Source: Promicromonospora soli (lineage in GTDB: Bacteria; Actinomycetota; Actinomycetes; Actinomycetales; Cellulomonadaceae). From it: a DNA stretch of 41,491 nucleotides. Within the stretch, counting starts at the first letter, position 1. Every line of letters starts with the position of its first letter. The notes under the pieces are model-generated. The model was not told the DNA's origin and searched no databases. It saw nothing but the letters and a program-made list of their open reading frames with translations. A program made the position numbers and the translations under genes. The stretch spans positions 1,147,459 to 1,188,949 of the forward strand of contig NZ_BNAS01000001.1 in the NCBI RefSeq assembly GCF_014653785.1. The letters are read 5' to 3'. Shown here piece after piece: positions 15,570 through 24,400 of this stretch.

Positions 15570-17078
15570 TCACTCTTCCTCGGCGAACACCACGTCCCGC
15601 TTGCGGCGGATCGTGGGCAGCACCGTGACCACGAGCGCGACCAGCGCGAGCCCGAGCAGCACCCCCGAGATCGGCCGCGTGAAGAACACCGAGGGGTCAC
15701 CCCGCGAGATGAGCAGCGCCCGGCGCAGGTTCTCCTCGAGCAGCGGCCCCAGCACGAACCCGAGCAGCAGCGGCGCCGGCTCGCACCCGGCGCGGATGAG
15801 CACGAAGCCCAGCAGGCCGAAGAACGCCACCGCCAGCACGTCGTACGGGTTCTGCCCCAGCGAGTAGGTGCCGATGCAGGCGAACACCACGATGATCGGG
15901 AACAGCACCGAGTACGGCACGGTGAGCATGCGCACCCACAGCCCGATGAGCGGCAGGTTGAGCAGCACCAGCAGCACGTTGCCCACCCACATCGACGCGA
16001 TCAGGCCCCAGACCAGGGCCGGCTGCTCGATCATGACATCGGGCCCCGGCGTGATGCCCTGGATGATGAACGCCCCGACCATCAGCGCCATCACGGGGTG
16101 CGCGGGCAGGCCGAGCGTCAGCAGCGGGATGAACGACGTCTGCGCCGCGGCGTTGTTCGCCGACTCCGGTCCCGCCACGCCCTCGATCGCCCCGTGCCCG
16201 AACTCGCGCGGGTTCCGTGAGACCCGCTTCTCCACGGCGTACGAGGCGTACGAGGCGAGCACGTGCCCGCCGCCCGGCAGCACGCCGAGCAGCGACCCGA
16301 GCCCGGTCGCGCGGATCACCGGGGCGACGATCCGGCGCAGCTCGGCCCGGGTGGGCCACAGGTTCGCGACACGGCTCACCATGCGGGTCCGGGTACGTGG
16401 GTCGTGCAGGTTGCGCAGGATCTCCGCGATGCCGAACACGCCGACGGCGAGCGCCACGAAGCTCAGGCCCTGATACAGCTCGCGCACGCCGAACGTGAAC
16501 CGCGGTGTGCCGGTGTACAGGTCCTGGCCCAGCGTGCCGAGCAGGATGCCGAGCACGATCATCGCGAGCGCCTTGAGCATGGACCCGCTCGCCAGCGCGA
16601 TCGACCCGATGAGGCCCAGCACCACGAGCGAGAAGTACTCGGCGGCGCCGAACGACAGGGCGGCCTGGGCCAGTGGCGGGGCGGCGACGGCGAGCACCAC
16701 GGTCGCCACGGTCCCGGCCACGAACGAGCCGAGCGCGGCCACCGCCAGCGCAACGCCGGCCCGACCGGAGCGGGCCATCTCGTGCCCGTCGATCGCCGTC
16801 ACCGCTGCCGACGACTCCCCCGGGAGGTTGAGCAGGATCGCCGTCGTCGACCCGCCGTACTGGGCGCCGTAGTAGATGCCGGCGAGCATGATGAGGGCCG
16901 ACGTCGGGTCGTCGAACCCGAACGTGATCGGGAGCAGCAGGGCGATGGTCGCCGTCGGCCCGATTCCGGGCAGCACGCCGACGGCGGTGCCCAGAACCAC
17001 GCCGAGCAGGCAGAACATGATGTTGTGCCACTGCAGGGCTTGGGAGAAGCCGAGCGCGAGGTTGTCGAGGAGATCCAT
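15570..17078 (-). CDS. tctA: Tripartite tricarboxylate transporter large permease
   Basis: A 502-residue membrane subunit with about 11-12 spans. The strongly conserved N-terminal family motif GTAVGVLPGIGPTATIALLL is present near residue 31, followed by AGIYYGAQYGGSTTAILLNL and PGESSAAVTAIDGHEMA. The second half carries GLLGVLPGGGHVLASYASY-like glycine repeats and GFVLGPLLEENLRRAL near the end. With TctB and the TctC binding lipoprotein it forms a secondary, ion-driven uptake system for carboxylates. The start at ATG 17078 lies 10 nt after the tctB stop, so tctCBA is one operon. The substrate of this copy is not evident. Confidence 0.95.
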   Translation of the reverse strand: MDLLDNLALGFSQALQWHNIMFCLLGVVLGTAVGVLPGIGPTATIALLLPITFGFDDPTSALIMLAGIYYGAQYGGSTTAILLNLPGESSAAVTAIDGHEMARSGRAGVALAVAALGSFVAGTVATVVLAVAAPPLAQAALSFGAAEYFSLVVLGLIGSIALASGSMLKALAMIVLGILLGTLGQDLYTGTPRFTFGVRELYQGLSFVALAVGVFGIAEILRNLHDPRTRTRMVSRVANLWPTRAELRRIVAPVIRATGLGSLLGVLPGGGHVLASYASYAVEKRVSRNPREFGHGAIEGVAGPESANNAAAQTSFIPLLTLGLPAHPVMALMVGAFIIQGITPGPDVMIEQPALVWGLIASMWVGNVLLVLLNLPLIGLWVRMLTVPYSVLFPIIVVFACIGTYSLGQNPYDVLAVAFFGLLGFVLIRAGCEPAPLLLGFVLGPLLEENLRRALLISRGDPSVFFTRPISGVLLGLALVALVVTVLPTIRRKRDVVFAEEE

Positions 17079-17088
17079 CCCGGGCCCC

Positions 17089-17685
17089 CTAGCCGCCGAG
17101 CCAGTCGCCGAACAGGTCCAGTCGCAGCTGCAGCAGGACCACGAAGACGACCCAGCTCGCCAGCGTCAGGCCGACGGCGATGATCAGGGCCCGCAGCGGA
17201 TTTGTACCCGGCCGGGCCAGCGCCGCGAGCAGGCCGGTGCCGAACGTCGCGGGTATCAGGCCGAGGGCGTCGATCGTCAGCGCGAAGAACGCCACCGCGG
17301 CGACCACCGCCACGGTAGGACGCCACTGGATCCCGGCGAGCGGACGGGGGTCGGGTGCTTCGGCGTCGTGCCGTTCCACGTCCTGGGTGCCGGCCCTGCG
17401 TGCGCCGCCCTCGTCGTCGGGGACCGCGTCGCGGGGCGCGTCGGACCCTGCGTCGCGGGGCGCCTCGCCCGGCGCCGTGTCCGGGGCGACGTACGCCTTG
17501 GCGACCGTGGCTACGCCCAGGGCGGCGAGCAGCAGGCCCAGGGCGAACGGCACGTACCCCGGCCCCATCTCGAGGAGGGAGCCGAGGTCGTACCCGAGCG
17601 CCCCGACCGCGAAGGCCGCGCCCAGCCCGACGAAGATCAGGCCTGCGACGAGGTCGCTCGTCGAGCGGGGCCGGAGGACGCCGAT
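17089..17685 (-). CDS. tctB: Tripartite tricarboxylate transporter small permease; start codon apparently ATC
   Basis: A TctB-type membrane protein of about 198 residues with four hydrophobic segments. The family motif MGPGYVPFALGLLLAALG begins at the first ATG (17568). The region before it encodes a good first membrane helix (DLVAGLIFVGLGAAFAVGA, then LGYDLGSLLE) in the same frame, so the gene must start further upstream. No ATG, GTG or TTG lies in that frame before a stop within tctC. The only codon properly placed behind a ribosome site is ATC at 17685, five bases after GGGAGG and one base past the tctC stop. A charged 45-residue loop (about 65-110) separates the halves. A sequence error or coupling-dependent initiation are alternatives. 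Confidence 0.8.
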   Translation of the reverse strand: MGVLRPRSTSDLVAGLIFVGLGAAFAVGALGYDLGSLLEMGPGYVPFALGLLLAALGVATVAKAYVAPDTAPGEAPRDAGSDAPRDAVPDDEGGARRAGTQDVERHDAEAPDPRPLAGIQWRPTVAVVAAVAFFALTIDALGLIPATFGTGLLAALARPGTNPLRALIIAVGLTLASWVVFVVLLQLRLDLFGDWLGG

Positions 17686-17686
17686 C

Positions 17687-18691
17687 TCAGCCTCCCTGGC
17701 TGGCGCTGATGATCTCGCCCCAGGTTCCGATCTGCTCCTCGAGCAGCTCGGTGTGCGCCTCGGGTGTGGCCTGCTCTTCGCTCACGGGTGCCGTGCCGAG
17801 GTCGGCCATCTGGTCGATGACCGTCTGGTCAGCCAAGGCCACCTGGAGCGATTCGGTGAGCGTGGCGACTATCTCGTCGGGCGTCTCGGCCGGGACGTAC
17901 AGGCCGTGCCACACGGTGACCTGGATGTCGGGCTGGCCGGCCTCCGCGGTGGTGGGCAGGTCCGGCAGGGCTTCGATGCGCTCCGGCGTCGTCACCGCGT
18001 ACGCCTTGACCTTGCCGGCCGTGATCTGGCCGGTCGTGTTGGTGGTCTGGTCGCACATGAAGTCGACCTGGCCGCCCACGAGCTCGGTCATCGCGGGACC
18101 GGTGCCGTCGTAGGGCACAGCCGTGACCTCGACGCCGAGGGCTTCCGTCAGGAGCAGGCCGCACAGGTTGGACGCGGAGCCCTCGCCGGCGTGCGCCATC
18201 GTCACCGTGTCGGCGTTCTCCTGGACGTAGGTCACGAAGTCCTCGAACGTCTCGGGCTCGAAGTCGGAGCGCGCGATGATCGTCATGGGCACCTCGGTGA
18301 CAAGGCCCACCGTCTTGAAGTCGGCGACCGGGTCGTAGGCGAGGTCGGGGTAGAGCGCGGGCGCCGTGGACATGCCGATGTGGTGCATGAGCACCGTGTA
18401 GCCGTCGGGTTCGGCCGCGGCGGCCTGGCCCGCCCCGACGGTTCCGCCGGCGCCGTCCACGTTCTGCACCACCATCTGCACGCCCAGGTCCTGGGACATG
18501 GGCTCGGCGACCATGCGGGTCACGGTGTCGGTGGGGCCGCCCGCCGAGAACGGCACGATCACCTCGATGTTGTCCTCGGGGTACTCGGCGGGGTCAGCGC
18601 CGCCGCCCGAGGAACAGGCGGCCAGGATGAGGCCCAAGCCGGCCAGCGCACCGATGTACGCGGCCACCTTCCGGGGTCCGGCGGGAGTCAT
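17687..18691 (-). CDS. tctC: Tripartite tricarboxylate transporter substrate-binding lipoprotein
   Basis: A 334-residue extracytoplasmic solute receptor. The signal peptide ends in the lipobox LAAC (Cys26). The mature protein begins with a Gly/Ser linker and the family start YPEDNIEVIVPFSAGGPTD, which contains the carboxylate-binding PFxxGGxxD segment. VVQNVDGAGGTVGAGQAA, VAVPYDGTGPAM-like (VTAVPYDGTGPAMTELVGG) and the later QVTVWHGLYVPA motif complete the pattern. It is the first gene of the tctCBA operon. Three TGATCCG-like repeats lie 19-57 bp upstream. The ligand is unknown, as is normal for the expanded Bug/TctC family. Confidence 0.95.
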   Translation of the reverse strand: MTPAGPRKVAAYIGALAGLGLILAACSSGGGADPAEYPEDNIEVIVPFSAGGPTDTVTRMVAEPMSQDLGVQMVVQNVDGAGGTVGAGQAAAAEPDGYTVLMHHIGMSTAPALYPDLAYDPVADFKTVGLVTEVPMTIIARSDFEPETFEDFVTYVQENADTVTMAHAGEGSASNLCGLLLTEALGVEVTAVPYDGTGPAMTELVGGQVDFMCDQTTNTTGQITAGKVKAYAVTTPERIEALPDLPTTAEAGQPDIQVTVWHGLYVPAETPDEIVATLTESLQVALADQTVIDQMADLGTAPVSEEQATPEAHTELLEEQIGTWGEIISASQGG

Positions 18692-18709
18692 GTCCGTCTC
18701 CGATCATCG

Positions 18710-18748
18710 TTGATCCGGTAGAGGTTGATCCGTTGTGGGGTAATCCGG
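18710..18748. promoter_or_regulatory. Three phased TGATCCG-like repeats upstream of tctC
   Basis: TTGATCCGG (18710), TTGATCCG (18725) and TAATCCGG (18741) are spaced 15 and 16 bp apart, directly upstream of the tctC start at 18691. They could be operator half-sites for a regulator not encoded in the window. Confidence 0.45.
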
Positions 18749-18824
18749 TCCAGACTGTGACCGTACCTCTCGACATGTGACGCCCGCCACAATTTGAGCG
18801 CGGCTTGATCGAACGGTGACCTCT

Positions 18825-19172
18825 TCAGGCGCCGGTCTTGCCCCCTGCCATCCTGCCCCGGACCAGCGCTACGACCTTCCCCGCGTTGACCGTCCAGCCC
18901 ACCCCGAACACGCGCGGGCCGAGGACATGGTCGGCCTCGGGGTTCCACATCCGCTCACGGACACGGGCCATGGTCGGGAAGCGGAAGTCGTAGGGAACCA
19001 CCGACACCACCTTGCCGTGCCAGGTGCGCTCGTCCTCCGGCGTGCGTAGCTCCTTGAACACCGCGGCCGCCGTCAGCGCGAGCGAGACGAGCCTGATGAC
19101 CTTCTTCAGACGCCCGCGCCGGTGCTTGACCGTGCCCTCGTCGCCGTTTGTCACGGACTTGGTGGATCCCAC
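18825..19172 (-). CDS. DUF5808-like conserved actinobacterial protein
   Basis: A 115-residue protein of unknown function. The N-terminal third is basic (HRRGRLKKVIRLVSLALTAAAV) with one hydrophobic stretch that may be a weak membrane anchor near residues 38-50. The C-terminal part RMWNPEADHVLGPRVFGVGW followed by TVNAGKV resembles the short DUF5808 module (tryptophan-asparagine-proline, then a GWTxN ending). The start is GTG 19172, because GGAGG stands five bases upstream. An in-frame ATG at 19214 has no proper ribosome site. It is divergent from the SDR gene and 133 nt upstream of tctC on the same strand. Confidence 0.65.
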   Translation of the reverse strand: MGSTKSVTNGDEGTVKHRRGRLKKVIRLVSLALTAAAVFKELRTPEDERTWHGKVVSVVPYDFRFPTMARVRERMWNPEADHVLGPRVFGVGWTVNAGKVVALVRGRMAGGKTGA

Positions 19173-19315
19173 GGTCGCCTCCGGTGTTCTCGGTGCCTGT
19201 CCCTCGCCGTCCATCCTGTGCCACCACGGGCGACGCCGCGAACGCAGCTCCCGCAGCGTCGCGGACGCGGTCTAGCGTGAGACCCCATGAACAACGGTGC
19301 GCACGAGGTGCGGTC

Positions 19316-20053
19316 GTGAGCCGGATACTGGTCACCGGTTCCGTCGACGGGTTGGGCCGCGCCGCGGCCGAGACACTCCTGACGCAGGGGCACGAGGTCG
19401 TGGTGCATGCCCGGAACGCGGACCGGGCCGCGCACATCGGCCCGCTCATCGCCCGGGGTGCGCAGCTCGTGGTGGGCGACCTAGCCGACCGGGAGGCCGT
19501 GCGGGACGTCGCCGCCGAGCTGGCGGACGCCGCCCCGCTCGACGCGGTCATCCACAACGCCGGGGTGTGGCGCGGCCGGGCCGTCATGCCGGTCAACATC
19601 GTCGCCCCGTACCTCCTCACGGCCCTGCTGCCGGACCCCGGTCGCCTGGTGTACCTGAGCAGCGGCTCGCACTTCAGCGGCCATCCCTCCGTCGACCGGG
19701 TCGACTGGTCGGGGCGGACGGCGGGCTCGTATGCCGACAGCAAGCTGTTCGTCACCGCCCTGGCGGCCGCAGTGGCCCGTCTGCGCCCGGGGGTCCTGAG
19801 CAACGCCGTCGACCCGGGCTGGGTCCCCACTCGGATGGGTGGGCCTGGCGCCCCGGACGATCTCGAGCTGGGTCACCGCACCCAGGAGTGGCTCGTTACC
19901 AGCGACGAGCCGGAGGCGCTGTCCACCGGCGGGTACTGGTACCACCAACAGCGCCAGGAGCCGCACGCGGCGACCCACGACAGGGCCTTCCAGGACCGGC
20001 TCCTCCAGGCGCTGGCGGAGGAGACCGGCGCCGCGCTCGGAGCGCACCCGTGA
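19316..20053 (+). CDS. Short-chain dehydrogenase/reductase family protein
   Basis: A 245-residue NAD(P)-binding oxidoreductase with a Rossmann fold. The N-terminal glycine motif is TGSVDGLG (residues 7-14), NAG stands at 81-83, and the catalytic Ser-Tyr-Lys set is Ser116, Tyr139 and Lys143 in SYADSKLF. The DPGWVPTRMGG motif and a C-terminal GGYWYHQQRQEP resemble SDRs of the daunorubicin-reductase or retinol-dehydrogenase-like group. The start is GTG 19316, with GAGG seven bases upstream. The frame is open earlier, but that part has no SDR similarity. The substrate is unknown. It is convergent with the nucleotidyltransferase-Nudix gene, 32 nt apart. Confidence 0.9.
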   Translation: MSRILVTGSVDGLGRAAAETLLTQGHEVVVHARNADRAAHIGPLIARGAQLVVGDLADREAVRDVAAELADAAPLDAVIHNAGVWRGRAVMPVNIVAPYLLTALLPDPGRLVYLSSGSHFSGHPSVDRVDWSGRTAGSYADSKLFVTALAAAVARLRPGVLSNAVDPGWVPTRMGGPGAPDDLELGHRTQEWLVTSDEPEALSTGGYWYHQQRQEPHAATHDRAFQDRLLQALAEETGAALGAHP

Positions 20054-20085
20054 GCAGGATGCCGTCCGTGCGCCGGTCGTGCGGC

Positions 20086-21273
20086 TCAGGACATCCTGGC
20101 TTCGGCGAGCAGTGCGCCACGGTTGGCCCAGATGAAGGCCTTCAAGGACGCAGGCCCCAGATTGGTTCCCGCAAGCGCATCGTCGTCGCGCAGATCCACA
20201 TATTCGACGTCGTAGGTGCCGCGGGTCGGTTCCTGGAGCTCCGGGCCGGAACGCAACGCCAGATCCATCGAGACGACGCGCGCCAGGAAATAGTGGTGCA
20301 CCGCGATCCCGGCATCCTTGGGGCCGGAGGCCAGGAACACCTGCCGGACAACCTTCGCCGTCGCGCCGAGCTCCTCGAACAGCTCTCGGTGCAACGCTTC
20401 CTCGACCGAGGCGTCCTCGGGCTCGACGCCGCCGCCGGGAGTCACCCAGTACGGCGCACGCCCGCGAACGGTCCGCTTGATCACCACGAGGCGGCCCTCA
20501 TCGTCCAGCAGGATCGCCCGGGCCGCACGCCGCACCACGACCGACGGCGTGGTCGAGGTCGCGGGGATCTCGTCGACGACGGGCGCCTGGCGGAGGTAGC
20601 CCTCGAAGAGCGGCCCGCCGGCAGCGTCCAGCGTCGCCCGCGCTACGGCGACCATCGTCCGGTCGTCATGTCTGGCGGCTACCCATCGGGCGGCGTACCC
20701 GACATCCCAGGCGCGCAGCTCGCGCAGCAGCCACTTGCCGCCGCCGTCCCACCGCCCGGCTGCCGCCAGGGCAAGGTGCCCGACCCGCTCCCAGAGGACC
20801 GACCGAACGACATCCGCCTCGCCGCCGTCGCGTGCGTACGCGAGGTCGTCCAGCAGGTCCGTCACGCCATACCGGGCATCCTCCAGCGCGGTGTCCGACG
20901 CCGGTCCCGGGCCGGCGTCCAGCAGCGTCTGGCACTCCGCCTTCAGCCCGACGACGTCTGCCTCCCCCGCCACCGGCACGCCCGTTGCGATCATCCGCAC
21001 CAGCGTCGGCTTCCTCCGCGCCGTCTCCTGCGCGATGAACCACCGGTGGCCGGCGTCGGTGTTCACGAACAGCTCGACCGGCCAGCCCCGCCAGCGCAGC
21101 GCGTCGCGATGCCCGACGGCGTCGTCCGGCACGCACACCACGATGTCCAGGTCCGACCCCGCCGTCCGGGAACCTGGATCGAGCACGCTGCCGGCCAGCA
21201 GCGCCCACCTTGCCTCCGGGTAACGGTCGGCGACCAGGGCGGCGGCGTCGGCTCTCGGATCCACGCCCGTCAT
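20086..21273 (-). CDS. Nucleotidyltransferase-Nudix hydrolase fusion protein
   Basis: A 395-residue two-domain protein. Residues about 1-230 form a minimal nucleotidyltransferase-like domain: LLAGSVLDPGSRTAGSDLDI holds the GS motif (28-29) and the metal-binding DxD (Asp41, Asp43), followed by a helical region. Residues about 240-380 form a Nudix hydrolase with GGGVEPEDASVEEALHRELF and EELGA. The Nudix box carries one extra residue before the RELxEE part. The start is ATG 21273. A GTG at 21321 is open but overlaps the GH78 terminator hairpin. Nudix enzymes clear NDP-X compounds and transferases attach nucleotides, so opposing or sequential activities on one substrate are possible. No direct function is known. 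Confidence 0.85.
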   Translation of the reverse strand: MTGVDPRADAAALVADRYPEARWALLAGSVLDPGSRTAGSDLDIVVCVPDDAVGHRDALRWRGWPVELFVNTDAGHRWFIAQETARRKPTLVRMIATGVPVAGEADVVGLKAECQTLLDAGPGPASDTALEDARYGVTDLLDDLAYARDGGEADVVRSVLWERVGHLALAAAGRWDGGGKWLLRELRAWDVGYAARWVAARHDDRTMVAVARATLDAAGGPLFEGYLRQAPVVDEIPATSTTPSVVVRRAARAILLDDEGRLVVIKRTVRGRAPYWVTPGGGVEPEDASVEEALHRELFEELGATAKVVRQVFLASGPKDAGIAVHHYFLARVVSMDLALRSGPELQEPTRGTYDVEYVDLRDDDALAGTNLGPASLKAFIWANRGALLAEARMS

Positions 21274-21327
21274 CCTTGCGCACGATGCCCGGCCGACACA
21301 CCAGTTTTGCCGTTTTGGCACGCCCCT

Positions 21328-21350
21328 CCGGCCGCTGCTACCGCGGCCGG
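21328..21350 (-). terminator. Hairpin downstream of GH78 gene
   Basis: A perfect 8-bp stem, CCGGCCGC / GCGGCCGG, with a 7-nt loop, 62 nt past the GH78 stop on the minus strand. A-rich sequence (AAAACGGCAAAA) follows on the transcribed strand, but there is no U tract. Confidence 0.5.
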
Positions 21351-21400
21351 AAGAGTGCGTTGATGGTCGACCCGTCGTCCGTCTCGACGGTCAGGCGGTG
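21338..21400 (-). pseudogene. Orphan 3' coding fragment behind GH78
   Basis: In a frame different from GH78, the minus strand reads RLTVETDDGSTINALFRPR then TAG at 21338-21340, with strongly G/C-ending codons typical of this genome. It has no start of its own. It looks like the C-terminal tail of a gene whose body was lost when the GH78 gene came to lie upstream, or an old frameshifted GH78 extension. Confidence 0.35.
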
Positions 21401-21411
21401 TCGAGAGCCGG

Positions 21412-24400
21412 TCAGCTGAGGACCCACAGGTCCGCGATCGAGGGGTCGTAGTACGCGAACGCCGCGTTGGTGGTCGGGTAGAGGAACTTGACCGTCACTG
21501 TCCCGTCGTTGCTGACGGCGGCGGGCTCGTCGACGAGGATCTCGTAGCTCGTGACTGCTTGACCGGCGGTACCGCGGGTCATGTGCACGTGCTTGACCAC
21601 CGTGTCGTCGACGAGAACCTGATAGTCCTTGACCCCAGGGGTGTGCCAGGTCTCGCGCATCCTGAGCAGGAACGGCTTGCCGGCCGGGACCTTGACCCGG
21701 GCGGTGTAGAAGGCGCCCGGGAACTGGTTGTGCGCGTAGCGGCGGGTCAGTCCGGCTTCGACGCTGGTGCCGCTGCTCGACGAGCCCGCGACCGCGTGGG
21801 CGCTCTCCGAGACCGACTCGCCGAAGTCGACGTGGTCGACGGCGGATTCCGTCGGGGGCACTGAGATGGCGGCTGCCCTGAACGAGTAGGTGCCCGACCC
21901 CACGGTGACGACCGTCCTCGACTCCTGGTCGTCGTAGCGAAAAGTCTGGATGCCGTTCCTGACCGCGAGTGGCTTGCCGGACTCGGTGACCTGGATGGGG
22001 TGATCCGAGGGTATGCGCACTTGCGCGGTCGTGTTCACCGGCACGGTCACGGTCATGGTCAGACCGTCTGCGGTCTTCCGCCACGAGTTGGACAGCTCGC
22101 CGTAGACCGTCTGCAGCGCGCCCTTCGCCGAGGTCACGCCACCTTCGACGTGGGGCTCGATGATGCTCTTGCGGTAGCCCGGCTCGCCGATCCTGATGCC
22201 GCCGATGTTCTGGTGCATCCAGTCCGCCACGGCGCCATAGGCGTAGTGGTTGAAGGAGTTCATGTCCACGGGGCCGAAGGAGCCGTCGGGCATGATCGAG
22301 TTCCAGCGCTCCCAGATCGTGGTCGCGCCCTTCTCGATCTCGTATCCCCAGGACGGGTAGTCCTTGTGCTGGAGCATCGTGTAGGCGAGGTCGTCCCGGC
22401 CGATGTTGGTCAGCGCGGGCAGCAACCACGGGGTGCCGATGAAGCCGGTGCGCAGGTGGTAGCCGGTCTGTGCCAGCTTCGCCACGAACTTCTCCACCGC
22501 CTTGCGCTCACGGCCCGGGTCGGTGATCAGCTGCTGACCCAGCGCGAGCGCGTAGCCGGTCTGGGAGTTCCCCAGCACGGTGCCGTCGGACGCGACATAC
22601 GCGTTGGTGAAGGACTGACGGACGGCCTCGTAGAGGCTGGCGTACTCGGCCGCCTCCGCGTCGCGGCCGATCGCGGCGGCCATCTCGGACATCATCTTGA
22701 CGTCCTGTGCCCAGATCGCGGTGCCGAGCACACCCTGGTTGGTCGGGTCGTCCAGGTGCAGCCAGTCGTTGGTGAAGAACCACAACCGGCCTGTCTCCAG
22801 GTTGTCCGTACCGGCGCTGGCCCGGGCATAGTCGAAGAACTTCTTCATCGCCGCGTAGTTGTCCCGGACGATCTGAGCGTCGCCGGTGGCGTTCCAGACC
22901 GCGTGCGGCACGGTGATGATCGCGTCCTCCCAGCCCACGGCGCTCTGGCCGAAGGCGCCGTTGGTCGACGGGACGACCGACGGCACCCCGCCGTTGGCAA
23001 GCTGCTCGTCCCGTACGTCGGTCATCCACTTGCTCAGGAAGCCCCGGGTGTCGCTCAGGTAGCTCGCCGTCGGCGCGAAGATGCTGATGTCACCGGTCCA
23101 GCCGAGCCGCTCGTCGCGAGCGGGAGTGTCGGTCGGGATGGACAGGAAGTTGCCCCTGGCACCCCAGGTGACGTTGCTGTGCAGCTGGTTGAGCATCGAG
23201 CTCGAGGTCTCGAGGTAGCCCACCCGTGGGAGGTCGGATCCCAGCACCACACCCTTGACGTCGGTGGCTGCCGGTGCCTGTGCGAGGCCAGTGATCTCGA
23301 TGTAGCGGAAGCCGTGCTGGGTGAACGTCGGCTGATAGGTGATCGTGCCGTCCTCGGCGAACGTGTAGTAGTCGGTGGCCAGAGCCGCGCGGAGGTTGGC
23401 GGTGTACATCGTGCCGTCGGGGTTGAGCACCTCGGCGTGCCGGAGCCGGACGGTCTCGCCGGCCTTGCCCGTGATCGTGACCCGCGGGACGCCGACCATG
23501 TTCTGGCCGAGGTCGTAGATCTTCACATCCGCGACCGGCTCGGTGACCTTGACGGTGCTGAGCAGGTCGGTCTGGCGGACGGGCTCGTCGGGCTGCGGCG
23601 ACAGCTTCGCGGCGTCGGAGGTCCGCGCCGTCACCGGCTTCCAGGCCGCGTCGTCGAACCCCGCCTTGTCCCAGCCCGGTTGCTCCAGTGCGGCGGAGTA
23701 GGTCTCACCCAGCTGGTTGTCAGTAGCCACGAACGGGCTCGGAGCCCACTTCCAGCTCGAGTTCGTGTCGACCCACTGCACGCTGCCATCGGTGTAGGTG
23801 AGCCTCAGACGAGCGACGAGGTCCAGGTTGGTGCCGTACTGGCCCTTGCCGTCCAGGCCGATCTTGCCGGCCCACCAGCCCTCGCCCAGTGCGCCACCGA
23901 GTCCGTTGGTGCCTTCATTGACGAGGCCGGTCACGTCGTAGGTCTGGGACTGGATCCGCTTCGCGTACTCGGTGTAGCCCGGTGCCAGGAACTGGTCGCC
24001 GACCTTGTCGCCGTTGATCGAGAGCTCGTAGATGCCGTGGGCCGAAGCGTAGAGACGCGCACTCCTGAGCGTCTTTCCCGCCGAGGTCACGAACTCCTTG
24101 CGCAGCAGCGGCAAGGATTCCTCAGGTCCCTTGAGCATGGCGTCGGTGGTCTGGTTCACGGTGACCTGACGGCCGGCGAACGAGCCGGCGCTGAGCGGGT
24201 TGCTTCCGAAGTCAGGGTTGGCCAGCACGGTGCCATCGGCCTTGGTCACCTTCAGGGAGCTGATGGTCACCGACTCGGTCCCGAAGGTGCGGATCCCGAC
24301 CCGGCCCCAGCTGAAGCTCGTCGCCGCACGCGTGTCGACGATCTTGCCGTCCAGCGTCGTCTCGATCGTGTTCCCGGCCAGCCGGAAGGACAGGTCGTGC

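Noticed and set aside
19297-21363. Long plus-strand open frame of 688 codons
   Set aside because: It spans the SDR gene in a wrong frame and the antisense of the fusion gene. Composition is shadow-like.
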